DNA of 64,000 nucleotides from Janthinobacterium sp. LM6 (GCF_002002885.1 NZ_CP019510.1:2294001-2358000), one strand, 5' to 3'. Positions 44,790 to 54,880 are shown, counted from the stretch's first letter. Translations and numbers: made by a program. Notes: generated from the letters alone by a model not told the origin.

Positions 44790-46355
44790 CTACAGCAGCC
44801 AATCAATCGGCAGCACCGACAGAATCGCCACCCCCATGCGCTTCCACACGCTGGCGCCTGGCTCCGTGTCGTAGCGCGTGGCGGCGCCGCTGGCGTCGCG
44901 GGCGATCCAGTACAGCGCGCCGTCGTCGCCCAGCAGTACCTGGTAGGCGCGCTGCGGGATGGTGGTGCGCATGGCTTGCCCCAGCTGGCTGGCCAGTGCG
45001 GGACTGTCGATGACGAGGCCCATTTCCGTGTTCAAGTCGATGGAGCGCGGATCGAAGTTGAACGAGCCGACGAAGATGCGCCGGTCGTCGACGGCAAAGG
45101 TCTTCGCATGCAGGCTCGAGGCGGAGCTGCCGAAACGGCCCGTTTGCTCGCGCGCGTCGCCGGCTTCCCACGAGCGGCGCGACTCGTACAGCAGCACGCC
45201 CGCTTCCAGCAGCGGCTTTCTCCACTTCGCATAGCCGGCATGCACGGCCGCCACGTCGGTCGCTTCCAGCGCATTCGTCAGGATGCGCACGCCCACGCCC
45301 TTGCTGGCCAGGTCGGCAAAGGCTTGCGTGCCGGCCTTGCCGGGCACGAAATACGGCGACACCAGGTCCACTTCCTTTTCCGGCACGCCGAGCAGGTTTC
45401 GCAGGTTGTCCGCCACGCCCGTGCCTGGCCTTGCCTGGTCCAGCACCTTGGCCGGGTCGTCGCTGACCATGCGCGTGCGCGCCCATTCGAAGGGCAGGGT
45501 GCGCTCCATCATCTGCTTGACGAAGGGCGAGGTGCGCAGCGCCTGCACGTAGGCCTCGGCGGCCCTGGTGTCGTCGATGCGGTCTGCTTCGGCGGCGATG
45601 GTGGCCGCGTCGCCCTCGACAGGGCTGGTCAGCAGCAGGCTGGCCGGGTAGGCCGAGGCGCTGTTCCAGTAGCGGTCGAAATCGCGCGAAACGTCGTCGA
45701 CGACGGGGCCGACGGCCAGCACGTCCAGGTCGGCAAACAGCACGTCGCCGGCCGCGCCAAAATATTCGTCGCCCACGTTGCGCCCGCCCACGATGGTGGC
45801 CTGGTTATCGGCCGTGAACGATTTATTGTGCATGCGCCGGTTCAGGCGCGAAAAATCCGTGGCGAAGGCCAGCGCGCGCGGCGCGCGGGGCACGAAGGGA
45901 TTGAACAGGCGGATTTCCAGGTTCCGCTGCTTGCCCAGCATGGTCAGGGTCTGGTCCAGGCCCGCCGTGTTGTTATCGTCGAGCAGCAGGCGCACGCGCA
46001 CGCCCCGTTCGGCCGCTTGGCGCAGGGCGTCGAACAGCAGGGTACCCGTGATGTCCTTGTGCCAGATGTAGTACTGCACGTCCAGGCTGCGCTGGGCGGC
46101 GGCGGCCAGCAGTGCCCGCGCGGCAAAGGCGTCGCGTCCGTCGGCCAGCGGGTAAATGCCGGACACGCCGGGATGCTGCGCCACCATGGGTGCAATGGCC
46201 GTGGCCAGCCGGGTGTCGGCCGTATCGGTGATGACGGTGGAGGGGATGCGGCTGTCCAGCGAAGGCAGTGTAGCGCAGCCGGCAAGGACGGCGGACAGCA
46301 GCAGTGGCAGCAGCAGCCGGGTGGTGCTGCGGAAGGGAAGTGCTTGGGCGGGCAT
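44790..46355 (-). CDS. Phospholipase D-like lipoprotein (cardiolipin synthase C-like)
   Basis: 521 residues. Lipobox LAGC with Cys at 27 makes it membrane-anchored. Two HKD motifs: MHNKSFTADNQATIVGGRN (about 179-197) and LHAKTFAVDDRRIFVGSFN (about 413-431). DVQYYIWHKDITG and the overall length match the ClsC/YmdC group, which makes cardiolipin from phosphatidylglycerol and phosphatidylethanolamine. The partner YmdB is not adjacent, so the precise reaction is inferred. Monocistronic on the minus strand. Confidence 0.87.
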   Translation of the reverse strand: MPAQALPFRSTTRLLLPLLLSAVLAGCATLPSLDSRIPSTVITDTADTRLATAIAPMVAQHPGVSGIYPLADGRDAFAARALLAAAAQRSLDVQYYIWHKDITGTLLFDALRQAAERGVRVRLLLDDNNTAGLDQTLTMLGKQRNLEIRLFNPFVPRAPRALAFATDFSRLNRRMHNKSFTADNQATIVGGRNVGDEYFGAAGDVLFADLDVLAVGPVVDDVSRDFDRYWNSASAYPASLLLTSPVEGDAATIAAEADRIDDTRAAEAYVQALRTSPFVKQMMERTLPFEWARTRMVSDDPAKVLDQARPGTGVADNLRNLLGVPEKEVDLVSPYFVPGKAGTQAFADLASKGVGVRILTNALEATDVAAVHAGYAKWRKPLLEAGVLLYESRRSWEAGDAREQTGRFGSSASSLHAKTFAVDDRRIFVGSFNFDPRSIDLNTEMGLVIDSPALASQLGQAMRTTIPQRAYQVLLGDDGALYWIARDASGAATRYDTEPGASVWKRMGVAILSVLPIDWLL

Positions 46356-46417
46356 GGCGGGCTTTCATCGGGTTGCCCCGATGTTAGCAGATGCGCATGC
46401 CCGCACGGGGCAAGGTG

Positions 46418-47656
46418 TTACAGTTGTTCCAGCGCGATCAGTTCGGCCACCGTCTGGCGGCGGCGGATCAAGCGCGATTGTGCCCCGTCGACCAGGTATT
46501 CGGCCGCATGCGGGCGGCTGTTGTAGTTCGACGACATCGACGCGCCATACGCGCCCGCGCCTTCGAAGACGACGTAGTCGCCCACCTGCGCTGCGGGCAG
46601 GAGGCGTGTTTCCACCACGCCGCCGTCGCGCTGGGTGAAGACGTCGCCCGATTCGCACAGGGGACCGCCGACCACGGTGGCGCGCTGCGTGTCCAGTGCG
46701 CGGCCGTCATGCGCGATGACCGACATTTCATGGTAGCTGCCGTACATGGCAGGGCGCATCAGTTCATTGAAACCCGTATCGAGCAAGGTGAAGTGGTTGC
46801 CGCCCATTTGCTTGGTGGTGCGCACTTCGGCCACCAGCAAGCCCGCGTCGGCCACGAGGAAGCGGCCCGGCTCGATTTCCAGGTGCACGGGATGGCCCAG
46901 GTGCGCCTCGATCTGCTTGCGCGCCGCATCCCACAGCTGGAAGTAGTGGTCCGTGTCGACGGGTTGCTCGCCTTCGCGGTAGGGGACGGACAGGCCGCCG
47001 CCCGTGGAAATGGCTTCGATGTCGTGGCCCATGTTTTTCACCAGCTCGACCATGGTGCCGCAGACGGTCTCCAGGTGGCTGTAGTCGACACCGGAGCCGA
47101 TGTGCATGTGCAGGCCGACCAGGTGCAAGCCATGTGCGCGGATGACGGCCAGCGCCTCCGGCAGCTCTTCGTGCCAGATGCCGTGTTTGCTGTTTTCGCC
47201 GCCCGTATTGGTCTTGTTGCTGTGGCCATGGCCATAGCCGGGATTGATGCGCAGCCAGACGCGGTGGCCGGGCGACACTGGGCCCAGCTGGCGCAGCATG
47301 TCGACGGAGCCGCAATTGACTTCGATCTTCGCCGCCGCCACGCGCGCCAGGGTGGCGCGGTCGAACAGGTCGCAGGTGAATACCACGCCGGCAGCGCCAT
47401 TCGTTTGCGCCGGCGTAAAGCCTGCCTGCAGCGCGCGCTCGATCTCGCCCAGCGAGACGGCGTCCACGTGCACGCCCGCTTCGCGCATCAGGGTCAGCAG
47501 ATGGATGTTCGAATTGGCCTTTTGCGCGAAGCGCACCGTGTCGAACTGCGCCAGCTGCGCCACGCGCGCGCGGATGGTGGCCGCGTCATACACCCACAGG
47601 GGGGTGCCGTGTTCCTGGGCGAGTTGGGCGAGGGTCTGGTCGGTGACGGGCTTCAT
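46418..47656 (-). CDS. lysA: Diaminopimelate decarboxylase
   Basis: 412-residue fold-type III PLP enzyme, last step of lysine synthesis. Schiff-base Lys K46 in RFAQKANSNIHLL; PLP phosphate loops GGGLSVPYREGE; substrate segment EPGRFLVADAG; the second-subunit Cys in LCESGDVF; and GAYGASMSSNYNSRP. Divergent from a LysR-type gene whose sequence matches the E. coli LysR regulator, so lysine-responsive activation is expected. Confidence 0.94.
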   Translation of the reverse strand: MKPVTDQTLAQLAQEHGTPLWVYDAATIRARVAQLAQFDTVRFAQKANSNIHLLTLMREAGVHVDAVSLGEIERALQAGFTPAQTNGAAGVVFTCDLFDRATLARVAAAKIEVNCGSVDMLRQLGPVSPGHRVWLRINPGYGHGHSNKTNTGGENSKHGIWHEELPEALAVIRAHGLHLVGLHMHIGSGVDYSHLETVCGTMVELVKNMGHDIEAISTGGGLSVPYREGEQPVDTDHYFQLWDAARKQIEAHLGHPVHLEIEPGRFLVADAGLLVAEVRTTKQMGGNHFTLLDTGFNELMRPAMYGSYHEMSVIAHDGRALDTQRATVVGGPLCESGDVFTQRDGGVVETRLLPAAQVGDYVVFEGAGAYGASMSSNYNSRPHAAEYLVDGAQSRLIRRRQTVAELIALEQL

Positions 47657-47751
47657 CGTGTGCTTTCGGTGGAATGAGGAGATAGCGCATGATGGCTGAT
47701 TGTGCTTCGACTATAAAATATCTATTTGAGGCTACCTTATTCATTTATGAT

Positions 47752-48669
47752 ATGGGAATGACTATCTCCCTGCGCCATATCGAAGTCTTCCGCGCCATCA
47801 TGACGACGGGCAGCGTGACGGCTGCCGCCGCCATGCTGCATACGTCGCAGCCCACCGTCAGCCGCGAGCTGGCGCGCCTCGAGCACTTGACGGACCTGAC
47901 ACTGTTCGAGCGCGAGCGGGGGCGGCTGCGCCCGACGGCCCAGGCGCTGCAGCTGTTCGAGGAAGTGCAGCGCGCGTATTTCGGCCTGGAGCGCATCATC
48001 AGCACGGCGGCGGCCTTGCGCCAGTTCGACCAGGGGCAGTTGTCGATCGCCTGCCTGCCCGTGTTTTCCCAGTCCTTGCTGCCGCAGGCGTGCAAGCGTT
48101 TCGTCGCCGATTTTCCCAAGGTGAGCATCAGCATTACGCCGCAGGAGTCGCCGCTGCTGGAAGAGTGGCTGTCGGCGCAGCGCCACGATATCGGTCTGAC
48201 GGAAGTGGGCAATGCGCCGCCGGGCACCGCGCTCGATACATTGATGTCCGTCGATGAAGTGTGCGTGCTGCCCGACGGCCATCCATTGGCAGGCAAGATG
48301 ACCTTGGCGCCGGCGGACTTCGCGGGCCAGCCTTTCATCAGCCTGGCCGCCGTCGACCCTTACCGCCAGCAGATCGACGCCATCTTCGCGCAGGCGGGCG
48401 TGGAGCGGCGCATGGCGCTCGACACGCACAGCGCCGCCTCCGTCTGCGCGATGGTGCGCGAAGGCGTGGGGCTGGCCATCGTCAATCCGCTCACGGCGCT
48501 CGATTATGCGGAGCAGGGCTTGCAGATCCGCCGCTTTGCCGTGTCCCTGCCGTTTACGGTGAATCTCGTGAAACCTTTGCACCGGCCCTTGTCGCAACTC
48601 GTCGCCCTGTTCGAGCAGGCGCTGCATGCGCAGGCGGACGAGGTAAAAAGGCGCTTGCTGCAGCTGTGA
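47752..48669 (+). CDS. lysR: LysR, transcriptional activator of lysA
   Basis: About 305 residues of LTTR type. N-terminal winged helix [35 protein letters not shown]; effector domain with [64 protein letters not shown] recall closely similar blocks in E. coli LysR, and the divergent lysA confirms it. Starts at ATG 47752 or 47758 (MGMTIS/MTIS). The 95-bp intergenic region with its AT-rich CTATAAAATATCTATTT should hold both promoters and the LysR site. Confidence 0.88.
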   Translation: MGMTISLRHIEVFRAIMTTGSVTAAAAMLHTSQPTVSRELARLEHLTDLTLFERERGRLRPTAQALQLFEEVQRAYFGLERIISTAAALRQFDQGQLSIACLPVFSQSLLPQACKRFVADFPKVSISITPQESPLLEEWLSAQRHDIGLTEVGNAPPGTALDTLMSVDEVCVLPDGHPLAGKMTLAPADFAGQPFISLAAVDPYRQQIDAIFAQAGVERRMALDTHSAASVCAMVREGVGLAIVNPLTALDYAEQGLQIRRFAVSLPFTVNLVKPLHRPLSQLVALFEQALHAQADEVKRRLLQL

Positions 48670-48739
48670 CGGTGCTTGTGGAGCCGCGGCGGTCAACAGA
48701 GTAAAATGGCGTTTTACTTATTCAAGCCTGATTACTTCG

Positions 48740-50146
48740 ATGACCACAACCGCTACTCCTGTCCGTACCCGTTTCGCTCCCAGCCCGACCGGCTATCTGC
48801 ACCTGGGCGGCGCCCGCACCGCTTTATACAGCTGGGCGTATGCCCGCCACTTCGGCGGCACCTTCGTGCTGCGTATCGAAGACACGGACGTGGAGCGTTC
48901 CACGCCGGAAGCCGTGCAAGCCATCATCGAAGGCATGAAGTGGCTGGGCCTGGACCACGACGAAGGCCCGTTCTACCAGATGCAGCGCATGGACCGCTAC
49001 CGCGAGGTGGTGGCGCAGATGCTGCTTGAGGGCACGGCATACCACTGCTACTCGTCGCCGGAAGAAGTTGAAGCGATGCGCGAGCGCATGCGCGCCGCCG
49101 GCGAAAAGCCGCGCTACGACGGCACCTGGCGCCCGGAACCGGGCAAGACGCTGCCGGCCATCCCTGCCGACCGCAAGCCCGTCGTGCGCTTCAAGAACCC
49201 GCTCGATGGCGACGTGACGTGGGACGACGTGGTCAAGGGCACGATCACGATTTCCAACCGTGAGCTGGACGACCTGGTGATCGCCCGCCCGGACGGCACG
49301 CCGACGTACAACTTCTGCGTGGCCGTCGATGACTGGGACATGCAGATCACCCACGTGATCCGCGGCGACGACCATGTCAACAACACCCCGCGCCAGATCA
49401 ACATCCTGCGCGCCATCGGCGCGCCGCTGCCCCTGTACGGCCACCTGCCGATGATTTTGGGCGCGGATGGCGAGAAGCTGTCGAAGCGCCATGGCGCCGT
49501 CAGCGTGATGGATTACCCGGCGCAGGGCTTCCTGCCGGAAGCGATGCTGAACTACCTGGCGCGCCTGGGCTGGAGCCATGGCGACGATGAAGTGTTCTCG
49601 ACCGAGCAGTTCTGCGAGTGGTTCAACCTGAACCACCTGTCGAAATCGGCGGCCCAGTTCAACAATGAAAAACTGGCCTGGCTGAATAACCACTATATCA
49701 AGCAGGCCGACAATACCCGCCTGGCCGACCTGGCGCGTCCGCAAATGACCGCCGCCGGCGCCGTCTTCGAAGGCGCGCCGGACCTGGCGCAAGTGCTGGG
49801 CATGATGAAAGAGCGCGCCAACACCGTCAATGAGCTGGCTGCCGCCTCGATGCTGTTCTTCCGCGAGCCGCAGCCGGAAGCGGAACTGGTCGCGCAGCAC
49901 ATCACGGATGCCATCAAGCCCGTGCTGGCGCAGTTTGCCGAGCGTATCGCCACGGTGGAGTGGAGCAAGGAAGCCGTCGCCGCCATGATCAAGGAAGTGC
50001 TGGCCGCGAACACCATCAAGATGCCGCTGCTGGCCATGCCTTTGCGTTTGATCCTGACGGGCCAGCTGCAGACGCCGGCCATCGACCAGGTGGTGGTGAT
50101 TTTCGGCCGCGACACCGTGCTGGCGCGCCTGGCAAAGTGGCTGTAA
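48740..50146 (+). CDS. gltX: Glutamyl-tRNA synthetase
   Basis: 468 residues, class I. HIGH equivalent in [17 protein letters not shown] and KMSKS equivalent [26 protein letters not shown] between. The zinc-binding insertion keeps CYSS only, not a full SWIM-type set. It lies directly upstream of an array with five tRNA-Glu genes, its own substrate. ATG 48740; the tRNA promoter follows 80 bp after the stop. Confidence 0.95.
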   Translation: MTTTATPVRTRFAPSPTGYLHLGGARTALYSWAYARHFGGTFVLRIEDTDVERSTPEAVQAIIEGMKWLGLDHDEGPFYQMQRMDRYREVVAQMLLEGTAYHCYSSPEEVEAMRERMRAAGEKPRYDGTWRPEPGKTLPAIPADRKPVVRFKNPLDGDVTWDDVVKGTITISNRELDDLVIARPDGTPTYNFCVAVDDWDMQITHVIRGDDHVNNTPRQINILRAIGAPLPLYGHLPMILGADGEKLSKRHGAVSVMDYPAQGFLPEAMLNYLARLGWSHGDDEVFSTEQFCEWFNLNHLSKSAAQFNNEKLAWLNNHYIKQADNTRLADLARPQMTAAGAVFEGAPDLAQVLGMMKERANTVNELAAASMLFFREPQPEAELVAQHITDAIKPVLAQFAERIATVEWSKEAVAAMIKEVLAANTIKMPLLAMPLRLILTGQLQTPAIDQVVVIFGRDTVLARLAKWL

Positions 50147-50225
50147 TCGCCGCGCCGAATTGAGCGTGTAAATACGTTGCGGAAACCGCCCCTATGAAAA
50201 GTTGCTCATAGACGAAAAAGGGTAT

Positions 50226-50253
50226 TTGCAGAGTGAAACTTCTTTGCTATACT
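50226..50253 (+). promoter_or_regulatory. Sigma-70 promoter of the tRNA array
   Basis: TTGCAG (50226-50231), 16-nt spacer, TATACT (50248-50253). The expected start at about 50260 is 10 nt before the first tRNA. Good -10, moderate -35. Confidence 0.7.
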
Positions 50254-50270
50254 CTTGTTTCTGCACCAAC

Positions 50271-50346
<76 letters not shown>

Positions 50347-50400
50347 GCAGCAATGATGTTGCTTGTTGAAGTGGTGCAGATGTTGTTTGGAAGTTCCGCG

Positions 50401-50476
50401 GTCCCCATCGTCTAGAGGCCTAGGACATCACCCTTTCACGGTGAGTACAGGGGTTCGAATCCCCTTGGGGACGCCA
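50401..50476 (+). tRNA. tRNA-Glu(TTC), copy 1
   Basis: 76 nt, acceptor GTCCCCA/TGGGGAC, anticodon loop CTTTCAC with TTC, CCA encoded. First of five identical copies; 54 nt after tRNA-Ala copy 1. Confidence 0.97.
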
Positions 50477-50572
50477 GGTAGTTGTGGTATAGTAGTGGCA
50501 GTTGTTTGTACTGATTGTTGTAAGTTCAGGCCCGTAAAAAGCGGGATCTGGATGGAAAGCAAGTAGTGGAAC

Positions 50573-50595
50573 AAAGTCGCCAAGTGCGGCTTTTA
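50573..50595 (+). terminator. Weak terminator-like hairpin within the array
   Basis: AGTCGC, loop CAAGT, GCGGCTTTTA. Same family as the terminators at 50952 and 51034 but with an imperfect stem, so probably leaky. Confidence 0.4.
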
Positions 50596-50610
50596 TTATT
50601 TCTGCGCCCG

Positions 50611-50686
<76 letters not shown>

Positions 50687-50724
50687 ACAGCGCAGAAGTA
50701 AGGTGGTAAAACTGTAGTGCCGAG

Positions 50725-50800
50725 GTCCCCATCGTCTAGAGGCCTAGGACATCACCCTTTCACGGTGAGTACAGGGGTTCGAATCCCCTTGGGGACGCCA
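50725..50800 (+). tRNA. tRNA-Glu(TTC), copy 2
   Basis: Identical to tRNA-Glu copy 1, 38 nt after tRNA-Ala copy 2. Confidence 0.97.
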
Positions 50801-50850
50801 GTTCAGTCTGGTGTTGTGGTAGTGAAGAAGTAGCAGTGTTTCTGCGCCCG

Positions 50851-50926
<76 letters not shown>

Positions 50927-50951
50927 ACAGCGCAGAAATCACATGATAATC

Positions 50952-50977
50952 AAAGTCGCCTCGGGCGGCTTTTTTTA
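50952..50977 (+). terminator. Terminator ending the first tRNA block
   Basis: AAAGTCGCC, loop TCG, GGCGGCTTT plus T-run. A second near-copy follows 82 bp later. The 250 bp between the tRNA and the DUF5694-like gene otherwise hold nothing recognised. Confidence 0.85.
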
Positions 50978-51033
50978 TTTCCGGAACATTTTCCGTCAAC
51001 CTCCTTCAATAGCATATAAGTCACAAGATATTC

Positions 51034-51058
51034 AAAGTCGCCTTGGGCGGCTTTTTTT
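51034..51058 (+). terminator. Second, duplicated terminator
   Basis: AAAGTCGCC, loop TTG, GGCGGCTTT plus T-run; nearly identical to the terminator at 50952, a tandem fail-safe. Confidence 0.82.
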
Positions 51059-51177
51059 GTGCCTATTGGTTGCGTGGATATAACTGACAGTGTTTTGCGG
51101 AGTGGTTACATTTGGCGGGCGGCTTGATTTCATCATGCCTGCAGATAAAAAATGGACCATTACACTGAGGAGACAGG

Positions 51178-52254
51178 ATGCACCGCGTATTTGTCAGTTT
51201 TTTTCTTGCTGCCGTCATTCACGTTCCCGTGCACGCGGAGGCGCCGCCTGCGGCGAAATTCGATCCCGGTGTGCTGAAGTTGCAAAAGGGGCCGTTCAAT
51301 GACGTGCTGGTGCTCGGTTCGCCCCATTTGGTGCAATTGCCAACATCGTTTGATCCGTCTCAATTGAGCTTGCTCAACGAGCGCCTGGCGGGCTGGCGGC
51401 CGAATGCGATCGCGATCGAGGCGCTTTCTGGCTTGCAATGCGCTTACTTGCGCGCCTATCCGCAGCGCTATGGCGATACGGTAAAAGCGTACTGCTATGA
51501 CACTTCCGCCGCGCGGGCCGCCACGGGGCTCGATGTGGTGGCGGCCACGGCGCAGGCGGAGCGTTTGCTGGCCGCCTGGCCGGCGGCGCCGTCCGCCGCC
51601 CAGCGGCGCACATTGGCTTCCCTGTTCCTGGCCGGTGGCGAGCGTGCATCGGCGCTGGTGCAATGGCTGCGCCTGCCCGTGGATGAGCGGCGCGCCGGTG
51701 ACGGCGTGAGCGAGCCCTTGGCCGTGAACCTCAATTCCCTGTTGGGACAGCGCAACGAGAGCTATCAGATTGCTGCCGTGCTGGCGGCGAAGGGCGGGCA
51801 CGAGCGGGTGCATGGCATGGATGACCATACCTCCGATATGCCTGTTGACGATGAAAAGGCGTATGCCAAGGCGATCAGGGCGGCCTGGAATAATTCCTTT
51901 TCGGCCGAGCGCAAGCGCATCCATGCCGGGTTTGAGGGGCAATGGAGTACGCCCGCCGGTGTGCTGGCGATCTATCGCGCCTATAACGGACGCGCAGAGG
52001 CGGATCTTGCCTTCCGCGGCGATTTTGGCGCGGCGCTCGAAGAGCCGTCGCCGCAGCGTTATGGCCGCAACTACGTGGCATCCTGGGAGGTGCGCAACTT
52101 GCGCATGGCGTCGAATATCCGCGAAATCATGGCGGCGCGCCCGGGCATGCGCGTGCTGGTCATCGTCGGTGCATCCCACAAGGGTTACCTGGACGCGTAT
52201 CTGAGTCAGATGCATGACGTGCGCATCGCCAATGCGGACGATATCTTGCGCTAA
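51178..52254 (+). CDS. DUF5694-like (TraB/GumN-related) exported protein
   Basis: 358 residues with a signal peptide (about 1-20). VLVLGSPHLVQLP near the N-terminus and VLVIVGASHKGYLDAYLSQM near the C-terminus are the paired His motifs of the DUF5694/TraB-like fold, possibly a metal-dependent hydrolase; the middle is helical. The gene sits alone inside the tRNA array, between the last tRNA-Ala and third tRNA-Glu, with its own terminator. Assigned from motif memory; activity unknown. Confidence 0.72.
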   Translation: MHRVFVSFFLAAVIHVPVHAEAPPAAKFDPGVLKLQKGPFNDVLVLGSPHLVQLPTSFDPSQLSLLNERLAGWRPNAIAIEALSGLQCAYLRAYPQRYGDTVKAYCYDTSAARAATGLDVVAATAQAERLLAAWPAAPSAAQRRTLASLFLAGGERASALVQWLRLPVDERRAGDGVSEPLAVNLNSLLGQRNESYQIAAVLAAKGGHERVHGMDDHTSDMPVDDEKAYAKAIRAAWNNSFSAERKRIHAGFEGQWSTPAGVLAIYRAYNGRAEADLAFRGDFGAALEEPSPQRYGRNYVASWEVRNLRMASNIREIMAARPGMRVLVIVGASHKGYLDAYLSQMHDVRIANADDILR

Positions 52255-52266
52255 GGAATGCTTTTG

Positions 52267-52293
52267 CCGCGCCAGACGGTCGGCGCGGTTTTT
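52267..52293 (+). terminator. Terminator of the DUF5694-like gene
   Basis: CCGCGCC, loop AGACGGTC, GGCGCGG, then five T. Confidence 0.85.
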
Positions 52294-52496
52294 CCTGCGT
52301 GCCCGGCGTGCTGCCGCTTCCATATCTTCCTGCCATCATCCTGTCCTCCATAGGGAGCGATGATTCAAATAAGGTGGAAAAAAGAAGGCCAGCAGTTGAT
52401 TTCGTGAATCGCTTCGTGTTAAACTTCGCGCACGCTTTTTTGAGGGGCTAAGCAAAGCCTTCAACAAAGAGTCCGCTGAGAGTAAAGCCAGCACAG

Positions 52497-52572
52497 GTCC
52501 CCATCGTCTAGAGGCCTAGGACATCACCCTTTCACGGTGAGTACAGGGGTTCGAATCCCCTTGGGGACGCCA
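52497..52572 (+). tRNA. tRNA-Glu(TTC), copy 3
   Basis: Identical to copies 1 and 2; 243 bp after the DUF5694-like gene. Confidence 0.97.
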
Positions 52573-52609
52573 GGATTTAGTTGTAAAGTAAGAGTGCAGT
52601 GCTGAATGG

Positions 52610-52632
52610 GCCTGACAAGTCAGGCTTTTTTT
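52610..52632 (+). terminator. Terminator between tRNA-Glu copies 3 and 4
   Basis: GCCTGA, loop CAAG, TCAGGC, then seven T. It implies copies 4 and 5 need another promoter or read-through. Confidence 0.85.
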
Positions 52633-52695
52633 GTTTCTGCCATATTGCTGCAGTACCGGGTCAGGATGCAGATAGTGCATTCAGGACAGATTTCT

Positions 52696-52771
52696 GTCCC
52701 CATCGTCTAGAGGCCTAGGACATCACCCTTTCACGGTGAGTACAGGGGTTCGAATCCCCTTGGGGACGCCA
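52696..52771 (+). tRNA. tRNA-Glu(TTC), copy 4
   Basis: Identical tRNA. Preceded by the segment GTGCATTCAGGACAGATT that recurs before copy 5: a 133-bp tandem duplication. Confidence 0.97.
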
Positions 52772-52828
52772 GATTCGCAAGCAGTAACAGGTCGGGATGC
52801 GGAATAGTGCATTCAGGACAGATTTTCT

Positions 52829-52904
52829 GTCCCCATCGTCTAGAGGCCTAGGACATCACCCTTTCACGGTGAGTACAGGGGTTCGAATCCCCTTGGGGAC
52901 GCCA
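52829..52904 (+). tRNA. tRNA-Glu(TTC), copy 5
   Basis: Identical tRNA, last of the array, 57 nt after copy 4. Confidence 0.97.
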
Positions 52905-52921
52905 GACCGGCTGAATCAGCC

Positions 52922-52960
52922 AACAAAAAAGCCGCCTGGTAACAGTGCGGCTTTTTTGTT
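52922..52960 (+). terminator. Terminator ending the tRNA array
   Basis: AACAAAAAAGCCGC and GCGGCTTTTTTGTT around an 11-nt loop, with the T-run inside the second arm; A/T symmetry makes it bidirectional. Confidence 0.88.
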
Positions 52961-52999
52961 ATGGGTTGCCATGCCACATTTTTCTCTTCCCCTTTGAAT

Positions 53000-54169
53000 A
53001 TGCCATTAGCTACCGATCGCGCGCCAACGTTGGCCATCTTCTGCAAAGTCGTCGACAACTACGGCGATATCGGCATTTGCTGGCGCCTGGCGCGGCAGTT
53101 GAACGGCGAGCATGGCGTGGCCGTCACCCTGTGGGTCGATGATTTGCCGAGTTTTCAGCGCATCTGTCCTGAAATCGATGTGGCTGCCGAAGCGCAGCAC
53201 GTGTCCGGCGTTGCCGTGCGCCACTGGCGCGGCCAGGATGGCGTATTTGCGCCGGCCGATATCGCCGACATCGTCATCGAGTTCTTTGCCTGCGACATTC
53301 CGCCCGGCTATATCGCCGCCATGGCGCAGTGTTCGCCGCATCCCGTCTGGCTGAACCTGGAAGGCTTGACGGCGGAAGAGTGGGTCGAGGGTTGCCACGC
53401 GCTGACGTCGCCGCGCCACGGCATGATCAAGCATTTCTTCTTTCCCGGCTTCACGGACAAGACGGGCGGCTTGCTGCGCGAAGCGGCGCTGGACGAGAAA
53501 AGGCTGGCGTTCCAGGCCGATGCGGGCGCCATGAGGGCATTTCTCGGGCAATTCGGCGTGACGGCGGCGGAAATGTCCGCCTTGAAGGTATCGCTGTTCT
53601 GCTACCCGTCCGCCCCGGTCGCCGAGCTGTTTGCGGCCTGGCAGGCGGGCAGCGAGCCCATGACGTGCCTGGTACCGGAAGGCGTCGCGTTCGATGCCGT
53701 TCAGGCGTTTATCGGCGACGATGCGGCGGTGGCCGGTGCGGCGCGCACGCGCGGCGCGCTCACCGTGCGCGTGTTGCCGTTCGTGCCGCAAGACGATTAC
53801 GACCGCCTGCTGTGGGCTTGCGACGTCAATTGCGTGCGCGGCGAGGATTCCTTCGTGCGCGCGCAATGGGCGGGCCGGCCGTTTCTCTGGCATATCTACT
53901 TGCAGGATGAAAACTTGCATCACGTGAAACTGCGCGCTTTCCTGCAGCGCTATGCGGTCGATGCGGACGGCGCCATCGACAGCCTGGTGCAGGCGGCGCT
54001 GGCCTGGAATGGCGCCAGCGCGGACGCCTTGCCGTGGGTGCAGCTGTGGCCCGCATTGCAGGCCGATCTGCCGCGCATCGGGGCGCGCGCGCAGGCCTGG
54101 CAGCGGCAGATGCAGGCTAATGGCGATCTGGCAAGTAACTTGCTGGCGTTCGCTGGCGCGACGAGATAG
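53000..54169 (+). CDS. earP: EF-P arginine rhamnosyltransferase EarP
   Basis: 389 residues, GT-B fold. It transfers rhamnose from dTDP-L-rhamnose to Arg32 of EF-P. The conserved N-terminal DNYGDIGICWRLARQL (D19 and D23 region) and the C-terminal donor-site NCVRGEDSFVRAQWAGRP with E282 are the family's key blocks. The next gene is efp with an arginine at position 32, confirming the pair. ATG 53000 is chosen; the longer frame from 52961 overlaps the tRNA-array terminator. 135 bp before efp. Confidence 0.93.
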   Translation: MPLATDRAPTLAIFCKVVDNYGDIGICWRLARQLNGEHGVAVTLWVDDLPSFQRICPEIDVAAEAQHVSGVAVRHWRGQDGVFAPADIADIVIEFFACDIPPGYIAAMAQCSPHPVWLNLEGLTAEEWVEGCHALTSPRHGMIKHFFFPGFTDKTGGLLREAALDEKRLAFQADAGAMRAFLGQFGVTAAEMSALKVSLFCYPSAPVAELFAAWQAGSEPMTCLVPEGVAFDAVQAFIGDDAAVAGAARTRGALTVRVLPFVPQDDYDRLLWACDVNCVRGEDSFVRAQWAGRPFLWHIYLQDENLHHVKLRAFLQRYAVDADGAIDSLVQAALAWNGASADALPWVQLWPALQADLPRIGARAQAWQRQMQANGDLASNLLAFAGATR

Positions 54170-54304
54170 GCGCTTGCCAAAAATTAAGGTAAAATGCCCG
54201 GTTATTTCTAACGTATTTTTAACCGATCAAACGCAAGCTTGCGGCGCTGATGGCGCACAGGCGGCAGATGGTCTTCATGCAACCCACTTTTTACGTACAT
54301 TCCT

Positions 54305-54880
54305 ATGAAACCCGCAAAAGAAATTCGTGTTGGCAATATCATCATGGTCGACAGCAAGCCAATGATCGTGTTGCGTTCTGATGTCAACGGTTCGAGCCGC
54401 ACGGGCTTCACCTACAAATGGAAGATGAAAAATCTTCTGACGAACACCCCGATGGAAAACGTGTTCCGCGGCGACGACAAGTTTGACGTTGTTGTTCTGG
54501 ATAAAAAGCCAGTGACGTATTCGTACTTCGCCGACCCGCTGTTCGTGTTCATGGACACCGAGTACAACCAGTACGAAATCGAAGAAGAAAACCTGGGCGA
54601 AGCGCTGAACTACCTGAAAGATGGCATGGAATGCGAAGCCATTTTCTACGACGGCAAGGCTATCTCCGTTGAACTGCCTACGACCATCGCCCGTCAAGTG
54701 GTGTACTCGGAGCCAGCGGTCAAGGGCAATACTTCGGGCAACGTCCTGAAAGAAGCCAAGATCGAAAACGCCATCGACGCACACCGCCACACCGTGCAAG
54801 TGCCGCTGTTCGTGGCACAGGACGACGTCATCGAAATCGACACCCGTACCAACGAATACAAGCGTGTCGTACGCAACTGA
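54305..54880 (+). CDS. efp: Elongation factor P
   Basis: 191 residues, three beta-barrel domains. It rescues ribosomes stalled on polyproline. The tip of domain I reads [16 protein letters not shown] with R32 in place of the Lys34 modified in E. coli, so modification is by EarP rather than EpmA/EpmB. Other blocks [15 protein letters not shown] and [16 protein letters not shown] end are normal. A terminator follows at 54955. Confidence 0.97.
   Translation: MKPAKEIRVGNIIMVDSKPMIVLRSDVNGSSRTGFTYKWKMKNLLTNTPMENVFRGDDKFDVVVLDKKPVTYSYFADPLFVFMDTEYNQYEIEEENLGEALNYLKDGMECEAIFYDGKAISVELPTTIARQVVYSEPAVKGNTSGNVLKEAKIENAIDAHRHTVQVPLFVAQDDVIEIDTRTNEYKRVVRN

Noticed and set aside
50927..52496. Genomic island inserted at the tRNA array
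   Set aside because: No integrase, transposase, direct repeat of a tRNA 3' end beyond the full tRNA copies, or change in base composition; just one ordinary gene.
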